Of a DNA stretch of 64,000 nucleotides, positions 1 to 11,100 are shown piece after piece. Every line of letters begins with the position of its first letter. Position 1 is the stretch's first letter. The position numbers and the translations under genes are program-made. The DNA lies in assembly GCA_000711775.1 (NCBI GenBank), contig ARYC01000091.1, positions 1 to 64,000 of the forward strand. The letters are read 5' to 3'. The DNA is from Oxytricha trifallax (taxonomy: Eukaryota > Ciliophora > Spirotrichea > Sporadotrichida > Oxytrichidae). The notes beneath the pieces are model-generated. The model saw only the letters and a program-made list of their open reading frames with translations, did not search any database and was not told the DNA's origin.

Positions 1-49
1 AATATTCCCTACAAATCAAAGCACTTATAAACCTCATTAAGGGGTTTTG
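1..49. mobile_element. Right end of a TBE transposon cut by the window edge
   Basis: The sequence matches the last part of the 78-bp inverted terminal repeat of the complete TBE at 1,130-5,189, but finishes with a single GGGGTTTTG instead of two G4T4 units. The next three bases, ACT, fit the ANT target preferred by TBEs. The body of the element lies left of the window. Confidence 0.85.
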
Positions 50-1129
50 ACTGTATCAACACCCTAACGATCTCATGGAATTGTAAATGTCAAACATCAG
101 ATCAGGTCTTTTCTCACTTGTAATCTTAATAATTAAAGTAACACTTGGAAAATCGTTTAAAATATACTACAAGGAATACAAGGACATAGGTAGGTTTCTC
201 AGCTATTTAATACAAAAGTTAAAAGGAAGATAGATTAGAAATTTTTTTATTGCACAAAAATATAAGGGATAACTTTGATTTATAAGTTTAATAGATGATT
301 TTCATTTTTAGCTTCTTAAATTTTATAGAATTGATGGATTAATTAGTTTATGCAACCAACCTAAATTCTTTGATATTTGATAAATATTTATGCAACTTAA
401 ACATTATATTCTTAATAAAAATGGAAATAGATTAGTATTAATATTTAATACTACAGCTATTCACATTATGCTCATTATTCATAACTACGAATAATTTTTT
501 CATTGAAAATTAATAAAAATCATTAATTAAAAAAACAAACAAATTTTGCATAAAACAACTATCGGTGAATCAAGTATCAAATAAATAATATTATGCATAA
601 ATAAATCAACTATCAAAAATATTGATTAATTAAAATTGAATTGATCATATTTATAACTAGACAGACACTTAAACTTTCACCTTTACTTAGTGAAATGATT
701 TTTATTAGTAGAATTCTCTGCTAATAAAAGATAACAATCTAAATAATTACTTGAGATACCCAAGAAATGAAAAGTAATTTTGGATAATTGTAGAGAGTAC
801 CCATGAATAATTTATTAAGACGATTCAAGATATAGACCAGGGGAATGCTTGGCATAAGGTAAGAAGTATCCATATTTTCTTAAATTCTTTCCAAATGGTA
901 TCTTAGTTTGTAATTAAACAACTAGGAGTATATTGAAGAGCATTTCTTGGCACTTATAACTAATATTTCATTCTTTAGAACTCCTAAATTACATCAAACT
1001 TAAGCTCTGTGGTTAGATAATCATTTTTTTTTAGTTTATCTCAATAATTTACACAATGCAAAATCTTAAAAAGTAAGAAGCTGAACCCAAAGTGAATAAA
1101 TGAATTGTAGAAATACTATTAACAGTAAT
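50..1129. other. Spacer between two TBE insertions, mostly AT-rich
   Basis: This is AT-rich DNA between two TBEs. The only protein-like stretch is on the + strand at about 700-936: without a TGA it reads YPRNEKQFWIIVESTHEQF and continues, with a GTAAGA near 858 that could be a splice donor. It may be an MDS of a host gene, perhaps the kinase copy A, but no counterpart was found in copy B, so it stays a guess. Confidence 0.3.
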
Positions 1130-1207
1130 CAAAACCCCAAAACCCCTTAATGAGGTTTATAAGTGCTTTGATTTGTAGGGAATTTGTTAGGGGTTGGGGT
1201 TATTAAT
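1130..1207. repeat. Left 78-bp inverted terminal repeat of the TBE
   Basis: It begins with 17 bp of telomere sequence and continues through a conserved unique part that ends ...GGGGTTATTAAT. It is an exact inverse of 5,112-5,189, and the same unique part recurs at both ends of the TBEs at 18.3-22.8 and 58.6-62.7 kb. Confidence 0.95.
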
Positions 1208-1244
1208 AGGTTTTAATGTGAAATTTATAGTAAATGTATTTAAT

Positions 1245-2689
1245 TTAATCACTCAAAATATGCACTTTTGGATCATGTGGTAGAGGCCTGAAGTTTATCT
1301 TACTTAAACACAACTCTATCTGCTCTATTGATATGTCTGATCTTGAGTTTGGTTTTATTATTATTGACTCTGCCATTTGTTTCATTGATTGAGATACTCT
1401 TGTTTTGTCAATAAATTGCTTTATTCTTTGTTTGGCATCCTTCTCACACCTTGTAGAGTAGTATTCATTGCGCGGCATATTGCACTCTATGATTATTGCT
1501 GCCATAGCCCACACATCCCATTGAAAGTCACCATCTCTCCAGTCTTCTCTTTCTGGATAAGCCTGGAGTTCCCATAACACTTCCAAGCCTTGATACTTCC
1601 ACTCTTAATGCTCTGTTGAAATCAATAATTGTTACTGTCACGGGTGAAAAGTTCAACATTATATTCTCAGGCTTGAGATCCCTGTGAACAAAGCCTAACT
1701 TATGAAGTTCTTTGATACCTTGAATAGCTTTGGTTGCTATTAATGCTAGCTATCTATGATTTCTTTGATCAGATATGAAATCTATGAGTGTCATTTCAAA
1801 GAGTGGTAGTCTGAAAGCCACATGATCTTTGGCTAGGAGAACAGCATCTAGCTTTATTAAGTATTTGCACTCTTTAAACTTAGCCTGAGTGAGTACTTAA
1901 TACTCATTAGTAAACTCCATTTAATATTTATCATCACTAAGGAGATAGTTGAAGGATATACCTTGTAAGCATACTGATGATCCTTAATAACTTTCTTGTC
2001 ATAGGAGTCCTCCAGAATTAGGTAGCTTTAGAGAGAAGTATCTAAATCAATCTATGCTAGTACTGGAATTTTCTTGTATTATATCTAAATCATGATTTTA
2101 GTGACCTCTGATGCTAAGAGGTTGCGTGCAATCCTCACATACTCTGATTCGGTTGCTTGTTAAAGCTCAGCAGCTTAAAGAGGTTCCCTTGCTTTTCTTT
2201 TGTTGAGCAACTTCAGTTGAGTGTCTTAATCTTCAACTTCTATCTCTTATTGTGGGCTTTTAAAAGATGCTTCTTTAAATCTCTTGTATGAGAGTACTGC
2301 TTATGGCACTCAAAGCAATCATACTTTCCATCAACTTTGTCATGCTTTAAGTAAACAGTAGGCTTAGCTTCCTTATGGACCTTCATATGCCTGTACCAGC
2401 TAGACTTATAAGTGAAGTCTCTTTCACACTTCTCACAAAAAAATACTTCAACTTCATCTGCTTACATAGAAACTTCATTTCTAACTTTCTCCTCTGTCTC
2501 CGACACACTTGTTTGCCATTAATTTTCTATTATTAATTTAATTTTAATAACAGAGACCTCAAGTGATAGCTCTGGTTGTTCTTTAAGTGAGTTCATCTCA
2601 CAGCTATCACACTTTTTATTGCTGCCAAAGGTAAGGCTCATTTAGTTTGATGGAAGTGCTGTTGTTTTTCTTAAAATGTTAGCGCTCAT
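1245..2689 (-). pseudogene. TBE 57-kD zinc-finger/protein kinase gene, frameshifted
   Basis: Reading from ATG at 2,689 with TAA/TAG as Gln gives an N-terminal Cys-rich part, then a C2H2 finger (CEKCERDF...HMKVH) and a second (CFECHKQYSHTRDLKKH). A kinase C-terminal half follows with the catalytic loop HRDLKPENIM and DFNRA in place of the usual DFG. This order is that of the TBE1 57-kD protein. Compared with the other TBEs a base is missing near 2,250 and the frame breaks again near 1,590 (MGTQGYYPE becomes out of frame). The extreme 3' end also differs from the copies at 22.1 and 58.8 kb. The kinase role in transposition is unknown. It is divergently placed from the 22-kD gene. Confidence 0.85.
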
Positions 2690-2877
2690 ATTTAAATTTG
2701 AATTTAAAATTATAAAACTACCTCTATAACTGAGAGCTTACATGAGAGCTTTGCAAGGCTACAAGTTTCAAGGAAGGTTCTTGGAGTACTAGAGAAGAAA
2801 TATGAGTGTTAAGAGACAATCCAGCTCTAAATATGGGCGAGGAAGTAACCATTTTACTTTCAATAATAAGTTGATTA

Positions 2878-3046
2878 TAGTACGTACCGATTTAGGAGGT
2901 GCACCTAATTAAGTACGTACTGCTTTAGGTATTTTATAATTTTATGATTAAATTAGGGTGCTCCTAATTAAGTACTAGCTCTAATTAATGCTCCTAATTA
3001 AGTACTAGAATTTTAGGACCTGCTCCAAATTAAGTACGTACCAATT
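2878..3046. promoter_or_regulatory. Repeated-motif intergenic region between divergent TBE genes
   Basis: Between the divergent 57-kD and 22-kD genes, the 16-mer GCTCCTAATTAAGTAC and close variants recur about four times, together with GTACGTAC and GATTTAGGAGG-type inverse parts. The same cluster is present in the other two TBEs (about 20,380-20,535 and 60,399-60,565), so it is retained through divergence. A role as a bidirectional promoter or a transposase/host-factor binding array is inferred only from position and repetition. Confidence 0.5.
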
Positions 3047-3247
3047 TAAATTTAAAAATATGGAACTATAACAGTAGAAATTGATATCAATCTCTCAAGT
3101 TTGAACCAGTTCTCAAAACCTTATCCATATCCTACTTAGAGGTTGACCTCCTATAGGATGCCATATTTAATAATAAGTTTTACAAAGGTATATAATTGAA
3201 ATCAATAAACTTAAATTTGAATATCATTTCTTAGATCTGTAAACAAG

Positions 3248-4034
3248 ATGGAGTCAATGAATGATGCAATGAAAAAAGTGCAAGCACAAGAATTGATTCA
3301 AAGATTTAGAAGCAAGGAGGATTTGCATCGCTACCTGGTGCAGCAAGGAAATGAACTCATAGCAACTAATCTTGATTATCTAGTTGGTTTGTTCCTGCCA
3401 ACGATGGAAGGTACTAAAATTTCATTTCTAAGAGCAATACTCTGCGAAGAGAAGAAAGCTTTGAAAACTTAAGATGTAAAGTTTGCAGAGATTCCAAACT
3501 ATCCAGAGATTTCAGTGACTAACTTATATGATGATGCTATGAACGACCCAGAGGTTTCGCAGTACCTTCCCACTAAGAAGCAGTTGTCAAACAAACTACC
3601 TGAAAGAAACTATTTCTTTGGCATACTTGCAACAATTAAAGGTGATTACTTGAAAGAAATTATTAAAGAATCTCATAAGAAGAGGTACAGCATCTCATCA
3701 GAAGATAAGGAAAAGCAAGGGATCAAGATAAGTGAGAGCTGGCTATCAGAGCTGCAGAAGCACCCTTATATTTCAAGTAAGATTTGCAACTTAACTCTTT
3801 AAAAAAATCTGGAACTGGCATCTTCTTGATGAAGGAAAGAGCAAGCTTCACAGAGAGCGAAAGTCACAGACAAAGTATGAAGTTAGCAAGAGACTTTATT
3901 CAAATATTTAGCCTCCAGAGTCAATGAACATAGATGCTGGAGCTGACAGCAAGAGAAGAAACTTAGGAGGAGGGAAGCAAGAAGTAGAAGAAAAGAAAGA
4001 GAAGCCAACTCCCTCTAAAGAATTTTAAATGTGA
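3248..4034 (+). pseudogene. TBE 22-kD gene with a 26-nt intron, 3' part damaged
   Basis: ATG at 3,248 opens a frame (MESMNDAMKKVQAQELIQRF...) that crosses a TAA read as Gln at 3,470 and continues through LPERNYFFGILATIKGDYL to about 3,776. In the sister copies a 26-nt GTAAG...TTTAG intron follows. Here it spans 3,777-3,802 but ends AA instead of AG, and one base is missing shortly after (GGAAAGAGC against GGAATAGAGC), so the C-terminal part (KRLYSNIQPPESMNIDAG) is out of frame. The function of the 22-kD protein is unknown; it is a regular TBE component. It ends 9 nt from the convergent transposase gene. Confidence 0.8.
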
Positions 4035-4043
4035 CTTATATAT

Positions 4044-5108
4044 TCATTAACTTAACTACAAAACTTATTTATATACATTCACTCTCCCTTCTTTAGCACA
4101 CTTTTAAGCCAATAAATTATCTACTCTCTTCGCTGAGCTTTTAATAAAGTCAACTGTATCGATAGGTAGGCCATGCATCAAGTGGTAGAGCAGCAGTTTC
4201 TTGTAATGGCCTTTTAATATACCCCAATAGATTTCAATTCCATTAAACTGTGGACTGTAAGGTACTTTGAACACTGGCGTTATTCTAAGTTGTTCATAAC
4301 TCTTCCTTGTTTGTTTAGTCTTATGAACAGAGAGATTATCAACAAACAGTATAATCTCTTATTCAGGGTACTTCTCCCTCAGCTGTTCTAAGAACTTAAT
4401 ATACTGCTCTGTCTTAATAGAGCGAGGATGAATAAGATAAGTTTCTAAACCAGCATCCTCGCTAATACCTCCAAGAATTGCCATTGTTTATACCTTGACT
4501 TTCTAGTCATATACTTCTATGTTGCTATGTCTCTTATACCAAGACTTCTAGATGAAAGTGTTGAATGTAAACACAGCCTCATCAGCATGAATAAACTTAA
4601 TATTATTCTATTAGGCTCTCTGCATTTAATTATAAATATAATTTAAGTTGTTGTTGTAAAATGGCAGAGTGAAATCAATTACTCTCTTGATACGATTCAC
4701 ACCTTTGAAAGAGATACCATTTCGTTTATAGATGTTGGCTATAGACTAAGCAGAGATCTTCAACTCAGGGAACTGGCGATGAAACATAGTAGCTCGTTGG
4801 TCGAGAGAGAAGTGAGCCCAATACTTCAAAGTTTTTTCATTAATAAGATAGTCAATATGCTTCTATTGAAACTTTGACTTCCTCTAAAGCATAGAATTCA
4901 GCTATTATTGCTTAAGTAATACTGCTATAAGGCAATGGGAGCGAACAGTTGAAGGACTTCGCTTTAAGAGCAGTGCAATTGACTTATAATTAAGTACTGG
5001 TTTGACATATTCACTGTATATATCACATCCAAATCGCAGTTTAAACACTAAATCTATATACTCTTCATCATAAATAGACCCCAAAAGCTTGTTATTTTTG
5101 TCTCGCAT
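4044..5108 (-). CDS. TBE 42-kD transposase, intact, IS630/Tc1-mariner DD34E
   Basis: The frame is uninterrupted: 354 codons from ATG at 5,108 to TGA at 4,044, with many TAA/TAG read as Gln. It begins MRDKNNKLLGSIYDEEYI. The catalytic residues are visible as D176 (HADEAVF), D257 (FVDNLSVH) and E292 (FNGIEIYW), giving the D-34-E spacing of the Tc1/mariner-IS630 superfamily. The N-terminal 100 residues (NYKSIALLLKRSPSTVR) look helix-turn-helix-like. TBE transposases are known to be expressed during development and to take part in DNA elimination in Oxytricha. This is the only undamaged transposase in the window and could be functional. Confidence 0.93.
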
Positions 5109-5111
5109 TTA

Positions 5112-5189
5112 ATTAATAACCCCAACCCCTAACAAATTCCCTACAAATCAAAGCACTTATAAACCTCATTAAGGGGTTTTGGGGTTTTG
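5112..5189. repeat. Right 78-bp inverted terminal repeat of the TBE
   Basis: Exact inverse of 1,130-1,207. The transposase start codon lies 4 bases inside its inner edge, so any transcription start for the transposase probably lies within or very near this repeat. Confidence 0.95.
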
Positions 5190-5192
5190 AAT

Positions 5193-8100
5193 ATAGATGT
5201 TAATATTTTTTTATTTTTAATGAGAACTTTAGTAGCAGATTTTCAGATAATTCTAATATTAGTCAATTTGACATTTTTGATGACTCCTCTCCACAGCATA
5301 TATTTTTTAATAAATTTCAATTTCAAAAGCAGATGAAAGAAGAGTATAAACAAACTTAGAATGCAAGAGAAAGAACTTCTAATAGTTTAATCTAATCAAA
5401 GAGTGAGGAAAATATACAACACATATATAATGAAGATTTGTTTGGAGAATAATGCAACATTTAAGACTAAAATATATCAAAAAGTAATTTGAGTTTATAT
5501 AAAGTCATCTTATATTTAAGTATGTTTTTTATGTTAAATAGTGAAGGCTCCTAAATTCTTATAGTAGATGATAACGCTTTCAATCAAAACCACAAAACAA
5601 CTAAATTAAATATTCAGTAATTTCACTAATTGAGTATTATGGGACAATATGGAGTTATTTGACAAATTAGGCAATTTGCAAATAAAAGTAGAAATTATCT
5701 AAACTTAGGTTTTCTATATTATGACTTATTTTTATTTCATAGACTTATATAATGAATGAACTATTATAAAGACTAAATCAACCAGTTCTAAAAAAATCTA
5801 TATAATAACTACAATTACTCTTAAATAAGAGAATTTCAACTCTTATTCTTACTTTTGTTATCTATTTAGCATTTTGATTCTGTAATCAATAAATAACCAC
5901 CAAGAAAATTAATAATTTTCTGGAATACACTAAGATATATTAACTTTCACTTACACTTAATTAACTTGGGATCTGTGATGTTACATTATAAGTTTCTTCA
6001 AATCCCAATCTTTTAAGTATACAAAATATTCATAGGAGTAGTTTTATTTTCAAGAATTCAATTTAATGAATTGAGTTATTTGTGTTTAATATAATAATAC
6101 TATTATTTTATAATTAATTATTCTAATTTGAAGATTATAAGTTGAGATTTTAAAATAATGTAATATTCATGAATGCTTATAATGCTGTATTTACATTTAA
6201 AATCTTATTTAATTTTATTGGTATATGAATTACGACAATATACAAATGTATGACTTAAAGTGGAATATTGTGAACCATGAATTCCTTGCTCGTTTTAGAG
6301 ATGACTCAAGCATTGAACGTCATTCATTCTACTTCTTTGCTTAACGAGAGTAATATAAAGTGTCCTTATACAAGAAAAGAGATAAACTCTAAGTAATCTA
6401 AGAAAAATATTAAGAAGAGTAAGCATAACTTCTATTTATCACTTTCCTTAAAGAAGACAATTATATTTTATGGAATTTTGTAGAATTCTACTGGAGCCAA
6501 TATAACACTCAGCAAAGATAAATCATAAGTTTGTGCAAAATAAGCAAGAATAAAGAATTATATTCAACTTATTCTTAAATGATTGAATAGTTTTATTTAT
6601 TAAACAAAATTTAGAAAAGTTTAAATATTTCTTTCTTTCTTCTACTTGTGATTAACTTGGATCTATATTTTTCTCATAGAATTTTCACTTTCGATAATGT
6701 TTATTTATTGAGCTGCAAGAAATCTTTATAAAGACTTTTTCACTCTTAGTTAGAACACTAAGATTCTCTGTTTCTTTTGTTAAAATTTTACAGTATTTTT
6801 AATAGAAATATTTTTAATTAAAGATTAGTTAAAATTTTATGAGTTATACCCTTATAGATAAATGAGGTGCGACTTACGCCTTTAAAGAAGTTTCAGTTAT
6901 TTTTATACCAATACTTACTCTTAACAAATTAAAGAATCTCTTATATGATGTGGTCAATATCTACATTTTATTCAGGCCTTCACCATATACTCCTAGTTAG
7001 CAAAAGGAAAGGGCATTCATCCTAATGATGTTATGAATCACATAGGGTTAACTTACCACCTAAAAACTCCCAATTTTTGCTTTTCTCATAAAATCAGAGG
7101 GAGTATCCTCAAAACCTAATGCGCGAAAAATGTCACTTAAACTATTATACGAGTCACGACTGAATTGTAAAAGCAATATGTATTTATTCGATGAGCTTTA
7201 GTGAATGTAGGTAGGAATCCAGGCTCAAATGTGAAGGTAGGTTGAAAAACCCAACAAAATATTTTTATTTATAAAATCCAACCATCATTGTTAATGTGAA
7301 TGATAGTATCTAGATCTACTATAGTTATATAAGAAATATATAGTGAATAAAGAATAATTAAAATTACATTATAATTTAAACGAAAAAAGTTTTATTAGTA
7401 TTCAATAATTATACCTCCAAATTTTTACATTAATAAAATTGGAATAATTTCTTATCAAGGAGACATAGAACTAAACCTATTTAATTGAACTTTGCATTTA
7501 ATTCTATGAAACATAAATAAGAACTAGAGAGTTAAAAAGGAGTCTAATAATTAATTGAAGATGTGATAGAAGTACAGGACACCAGTATAAATGTAAAAAG
7601 CATTTTTATCCAAAAGTGTGCTAAAACCTTTTTTAAAATGTTGAGATTAAAGAAGTACATCAAAGTGATACACTCACGAATGGATTAAGTTTATTCTATT
7701 ATAATGAAATTTATGGGAGGTAATTTGAATAACTTGTATGAATAGTATTCAACTCAAATAAAGTTTACAAACAACTAAGCATTTATAAAGAGAGTTCTAT
7801 TTACTAAATATAAAGTTTCTATAATTTCTACATACCTAGTGAATGAATCAACCAGGTAATTTACGATATACAATGTTTCAAAAAGTTAGCTATTTCACTG
7901 CATTAAATATATTTGATCTAAGCAATATTATTGAGAGATATATTTTATGAATAGGCATATAAGTTATATCTTTAAAGTTATATCATTAAGAGAGTAAAGT
8001 ATCTAAATAATATCATAAAGATTTCATTGTATTTAGAAAGTGTAAGAAAATATTGCAGGATATAAAAATTGAGCTAGAAAGAGTATTTTGGTGTTTAGTT

Positions 8101-11100
8101 TTATTTTAAATAACACTAAAGCAAGCATGAGATTACACCTAAAAAATATTTAAATATAATAAATATACCAAGGATCTGAATAAGATGCTGCCTAAAATAA
8201 AATTTCAAAAAAATGAATTATTCCTCCAATAGCTAGGGTATCTTTAAAATATTTAAGCTTGACAGTTTATGATAAATATCTGTCTAAAGAAGCAATATTA
8301 ATTGTTTACAATAGAAAAATTACATAAGATATATTGGAAATAAATAAGGTTATTGATACTCGAGAACACATTAAACAAGAGAGATGTGGACTAATTGCTC
8401 TGAATATTAGTAATTATTGACATGATTGAGATAGATGTGGAAACCAAGTCATATTTCTGCACCAAGCCTGAAAAATTATCTATTCATCATTTTAAGAAGA
8501 ATTATAAAGTAAATAAATGGGAGTATATAAATAAAAATATTTCTTAAATAATCGTAAAATCTCATTTACCCTAGATAAATCTCAAACAACTTATTTGAAC
8601 ACTCTATCAAGACCTAAATTCAAGAGATGTAACATAGAAAAAGAAAAAATTTAACAGAAGCTAGCAAAGTAAAAATCGATTGAGCAGGTTGATATTTGAA
8701 AAATATAAATTAATAACAAAATAAAGAGGATTTTTCTCTTCCAAACCTAATAAGACCACAGCTTTACCCTGAAAATGAATCAATTAAAACGTTTAATTAA
8801 GGGGTTTTAGGGTTATAAATATAATTAGTGTTCTTATTAAAAAATTATATATTTAAATTATATTGAGATCTTGCAGATGATGTTATAGCATACTTTTGGA
8901 CTTAAATCAGATATAGCTTTTAACGGTTAAGATGCTGTAGATAAAGTGAAAATGAAGTTTGACCTGATAATTTAAAATTATAAAATAGAAATTATAATAA
9001 TTAATATATTCAACAGCATTCTTATTGAAATATATATATAAAACTACCTTTTATAATATAATACATTGTTTTTTATCTATTATTTAAGAATCATCAATTT
9101 AGACTTGTATTAAGATTAGAACAAAACAAAGGATCATACAAACTTTAATTTTTATATTCAAAACTTTTCATAGATATACAATATAGATTTATCTAACTAT
9201 TATAAGGTTTCCCTATTAGTATTTTAATCCAAATCTGCAAAGAAAAATCACGAAAAATTGCTTAGAACAAGTATTATAGTATAAAATTATAATTTACAAT
9301 TCAATTCTAGTTTTAATATAGTGATAATATCATATAATTTACATTTTTTATGATAATAAATTAATAAGATAAGTCAATCATAAATTTAGATAGAAGAAAG
9401 TTCAAGGTAATTTTCCACTCTGAGAAAAAATTCCACCTTTTTCAATTTACAACAATAAAAATAACAATTTCAGTGTAATAGCAATTTCTAATAAAATCCA
9501 TACGATCTCAAGGAAAGCCATTCTCACTCAGATGAGTCTAAATTGAGCCCTATTAATTTCTTAAAATCTGAAGACACATTACAAAACTTATTACTAATAA
9601 TTAAAGTGATAAATATTAAATCAAAATAATTAAATATTATGAGAAAAACAAGATTTTAAGTCTAAAAATTAATGGAACTTAAGATTTATTATAGTATGTT
9701 TACAGTTGTATAAAAATTGTAAATTTTAAGATAGTATAACTACAATTATAAGCTATTGAAATATAATTTAAAACTAAAAATATTAATATAAATCATAAAA
9801 TATCAATGATATATTTTAATTTTTTTAAACATATTCAATTACATATATAAGCATCATGCGCATTTTTATTAAATTAAAAGAAGAAAACTAGTTTTTCTGA
9901 GTTTAGATGCTAAAAAATTAATATTTCTATGTTATATTTTCATTTAATTATAAAAAAAGGAAATAATGTCCATATAGTAGATATTTAAGTTTAGCTAATA
10001 TTAAAAAATAAAATTTATCACGATTAAATAAAGACTTTATTATTATAATTATAGAAAAAATTGAGATATAATGAAATAAGATGCATTTTCAGAATTAACG
10101 AGTCTTTATTAAAAATTTAGTTAGTTTGGCTTCTTGCAAATAAACTCCTCTAATATGTGCGACTTTATTTTCATTTTAAATAAAATTTTTATCTTGAAAA
10201 ATAGTTTATAGATAAATTTTGATGAAAGAAATATTTCTTGCGCTTTCTAATACAAATACTAGAAAGAAATTAAGATAAAAATAATTTTAATAAAAAATAA
10301 ATTTATAAATTTACAAATTCTTAAAATTAGAAGTTTATCGATTTCTAAAAGATATTTCTTTCATTATAAGAACCTGTAAGGGTAAATAAGGTTTTTTCAG
10401 GTTTATTGAATAAGAATAAAGTCGGCAAAGTTTAACTTGCTAAAAGTATTACCATCCTTTAGGGGACTGTTCATATTATGTCTTTCTGCATAAATGGTTA
10501 AACTGGGGTACGTTGGATTATCAGTTGATAGACAGAAAAAAATCGTTGCGCTCGATTTTATAAATATAAAGATGCAAATTAGAGGAAAAAGGATAATAAC
10601 CTTTTCCCACCCACATAGGTTTATGATGCTACCTCATCAATAGGACAGCAAATGCATTCTATACAGAAGCAGAGCTGATTAGAAAATATGCTGTTTTTTA
10701 CTTAGTTGAGTTTCATAAACTCTAAGTTTTCATATATATTAATTAATTTATTCAGTTAGTATTACAACTTTATATACTTGAAAACTGTATGGAAATTAAA
10801 TTATTTATTCAAAGCTTATTGTCTTTAAGTATACCAAGTCTCTCATTTTTAATTAGACCACACCTAAATAAACGATTCGATTTAATTGATAAAATTATTA
10901 TTAATAGTTTAATAATTTAATAAATAGTTTAACCGTTTATTCGAAAAATTACTATTATTTATGAAATATTTATTTATCTATAAATTATGTTAACCTATTT
11001 AAAATTTGACAATAATAAAAAAAAGTTTTATTAAAAATAACAAAGTATAAAATTTCCTAATTTTTAAGCAAATAGTTTATTTTTAAATTATGATATTGGG

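Larger units (their letters stand above)
1130..5189. mobile_element. Complete TBE transposon (TBE1-like)
   Basis: This 4,060-bp element is bounded by identical 78-bp inverted repeats that begin CAAAACCCCAAAACCCC. It is flanked by the 3-bp target duplication AAT (1,127-1,129 and 5,190-5,192), matching the ANT target known for TBE elements. It carries the classical three genes: zinc-finger/kinase (-), 22-kD (+) and 42-kD transposase (-). TBE elements are germline-limited in stichotrich ciliates and are removed during macronuclear development. Only the transposase is undamaged here; the other two genes carry frameshifts. The element lies just upstream of the first coding island of kinase copy A. 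Confidence 0.95.
5585..8817. mobile_element. Very degenerate TBE-like element inside a copy-A IES
   Basis: The left end reads CAAAACCACAAAACAAC and the right end GGGGTTTTAGGGTTATA, both recognisable decays of the 17-bp TBE telomeric terminus. They are flanked by the target duplication AAT (5,582-5,584 and 8,818-8,820), as in the fresh TBE. Removing it leaves a short IES of about 43 bp with pointer ATAT that joins AFN to IEILQ in frame, exactly as in copy B. Its ORFs are not recognisable 57-, 22- or 42-kD genes (see 6,225 and 6,685). The age and lack of recognisable genes suggest an old or distinct lineage. Confidence 0.7.

Noticed and set aside
1130..1146. C4A4 repeats as a real chromosome end
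   Set aside because: They are the ends of TBE inverted repeats with target duplications, internal to germline DNA; no longer telomeric tract is present.
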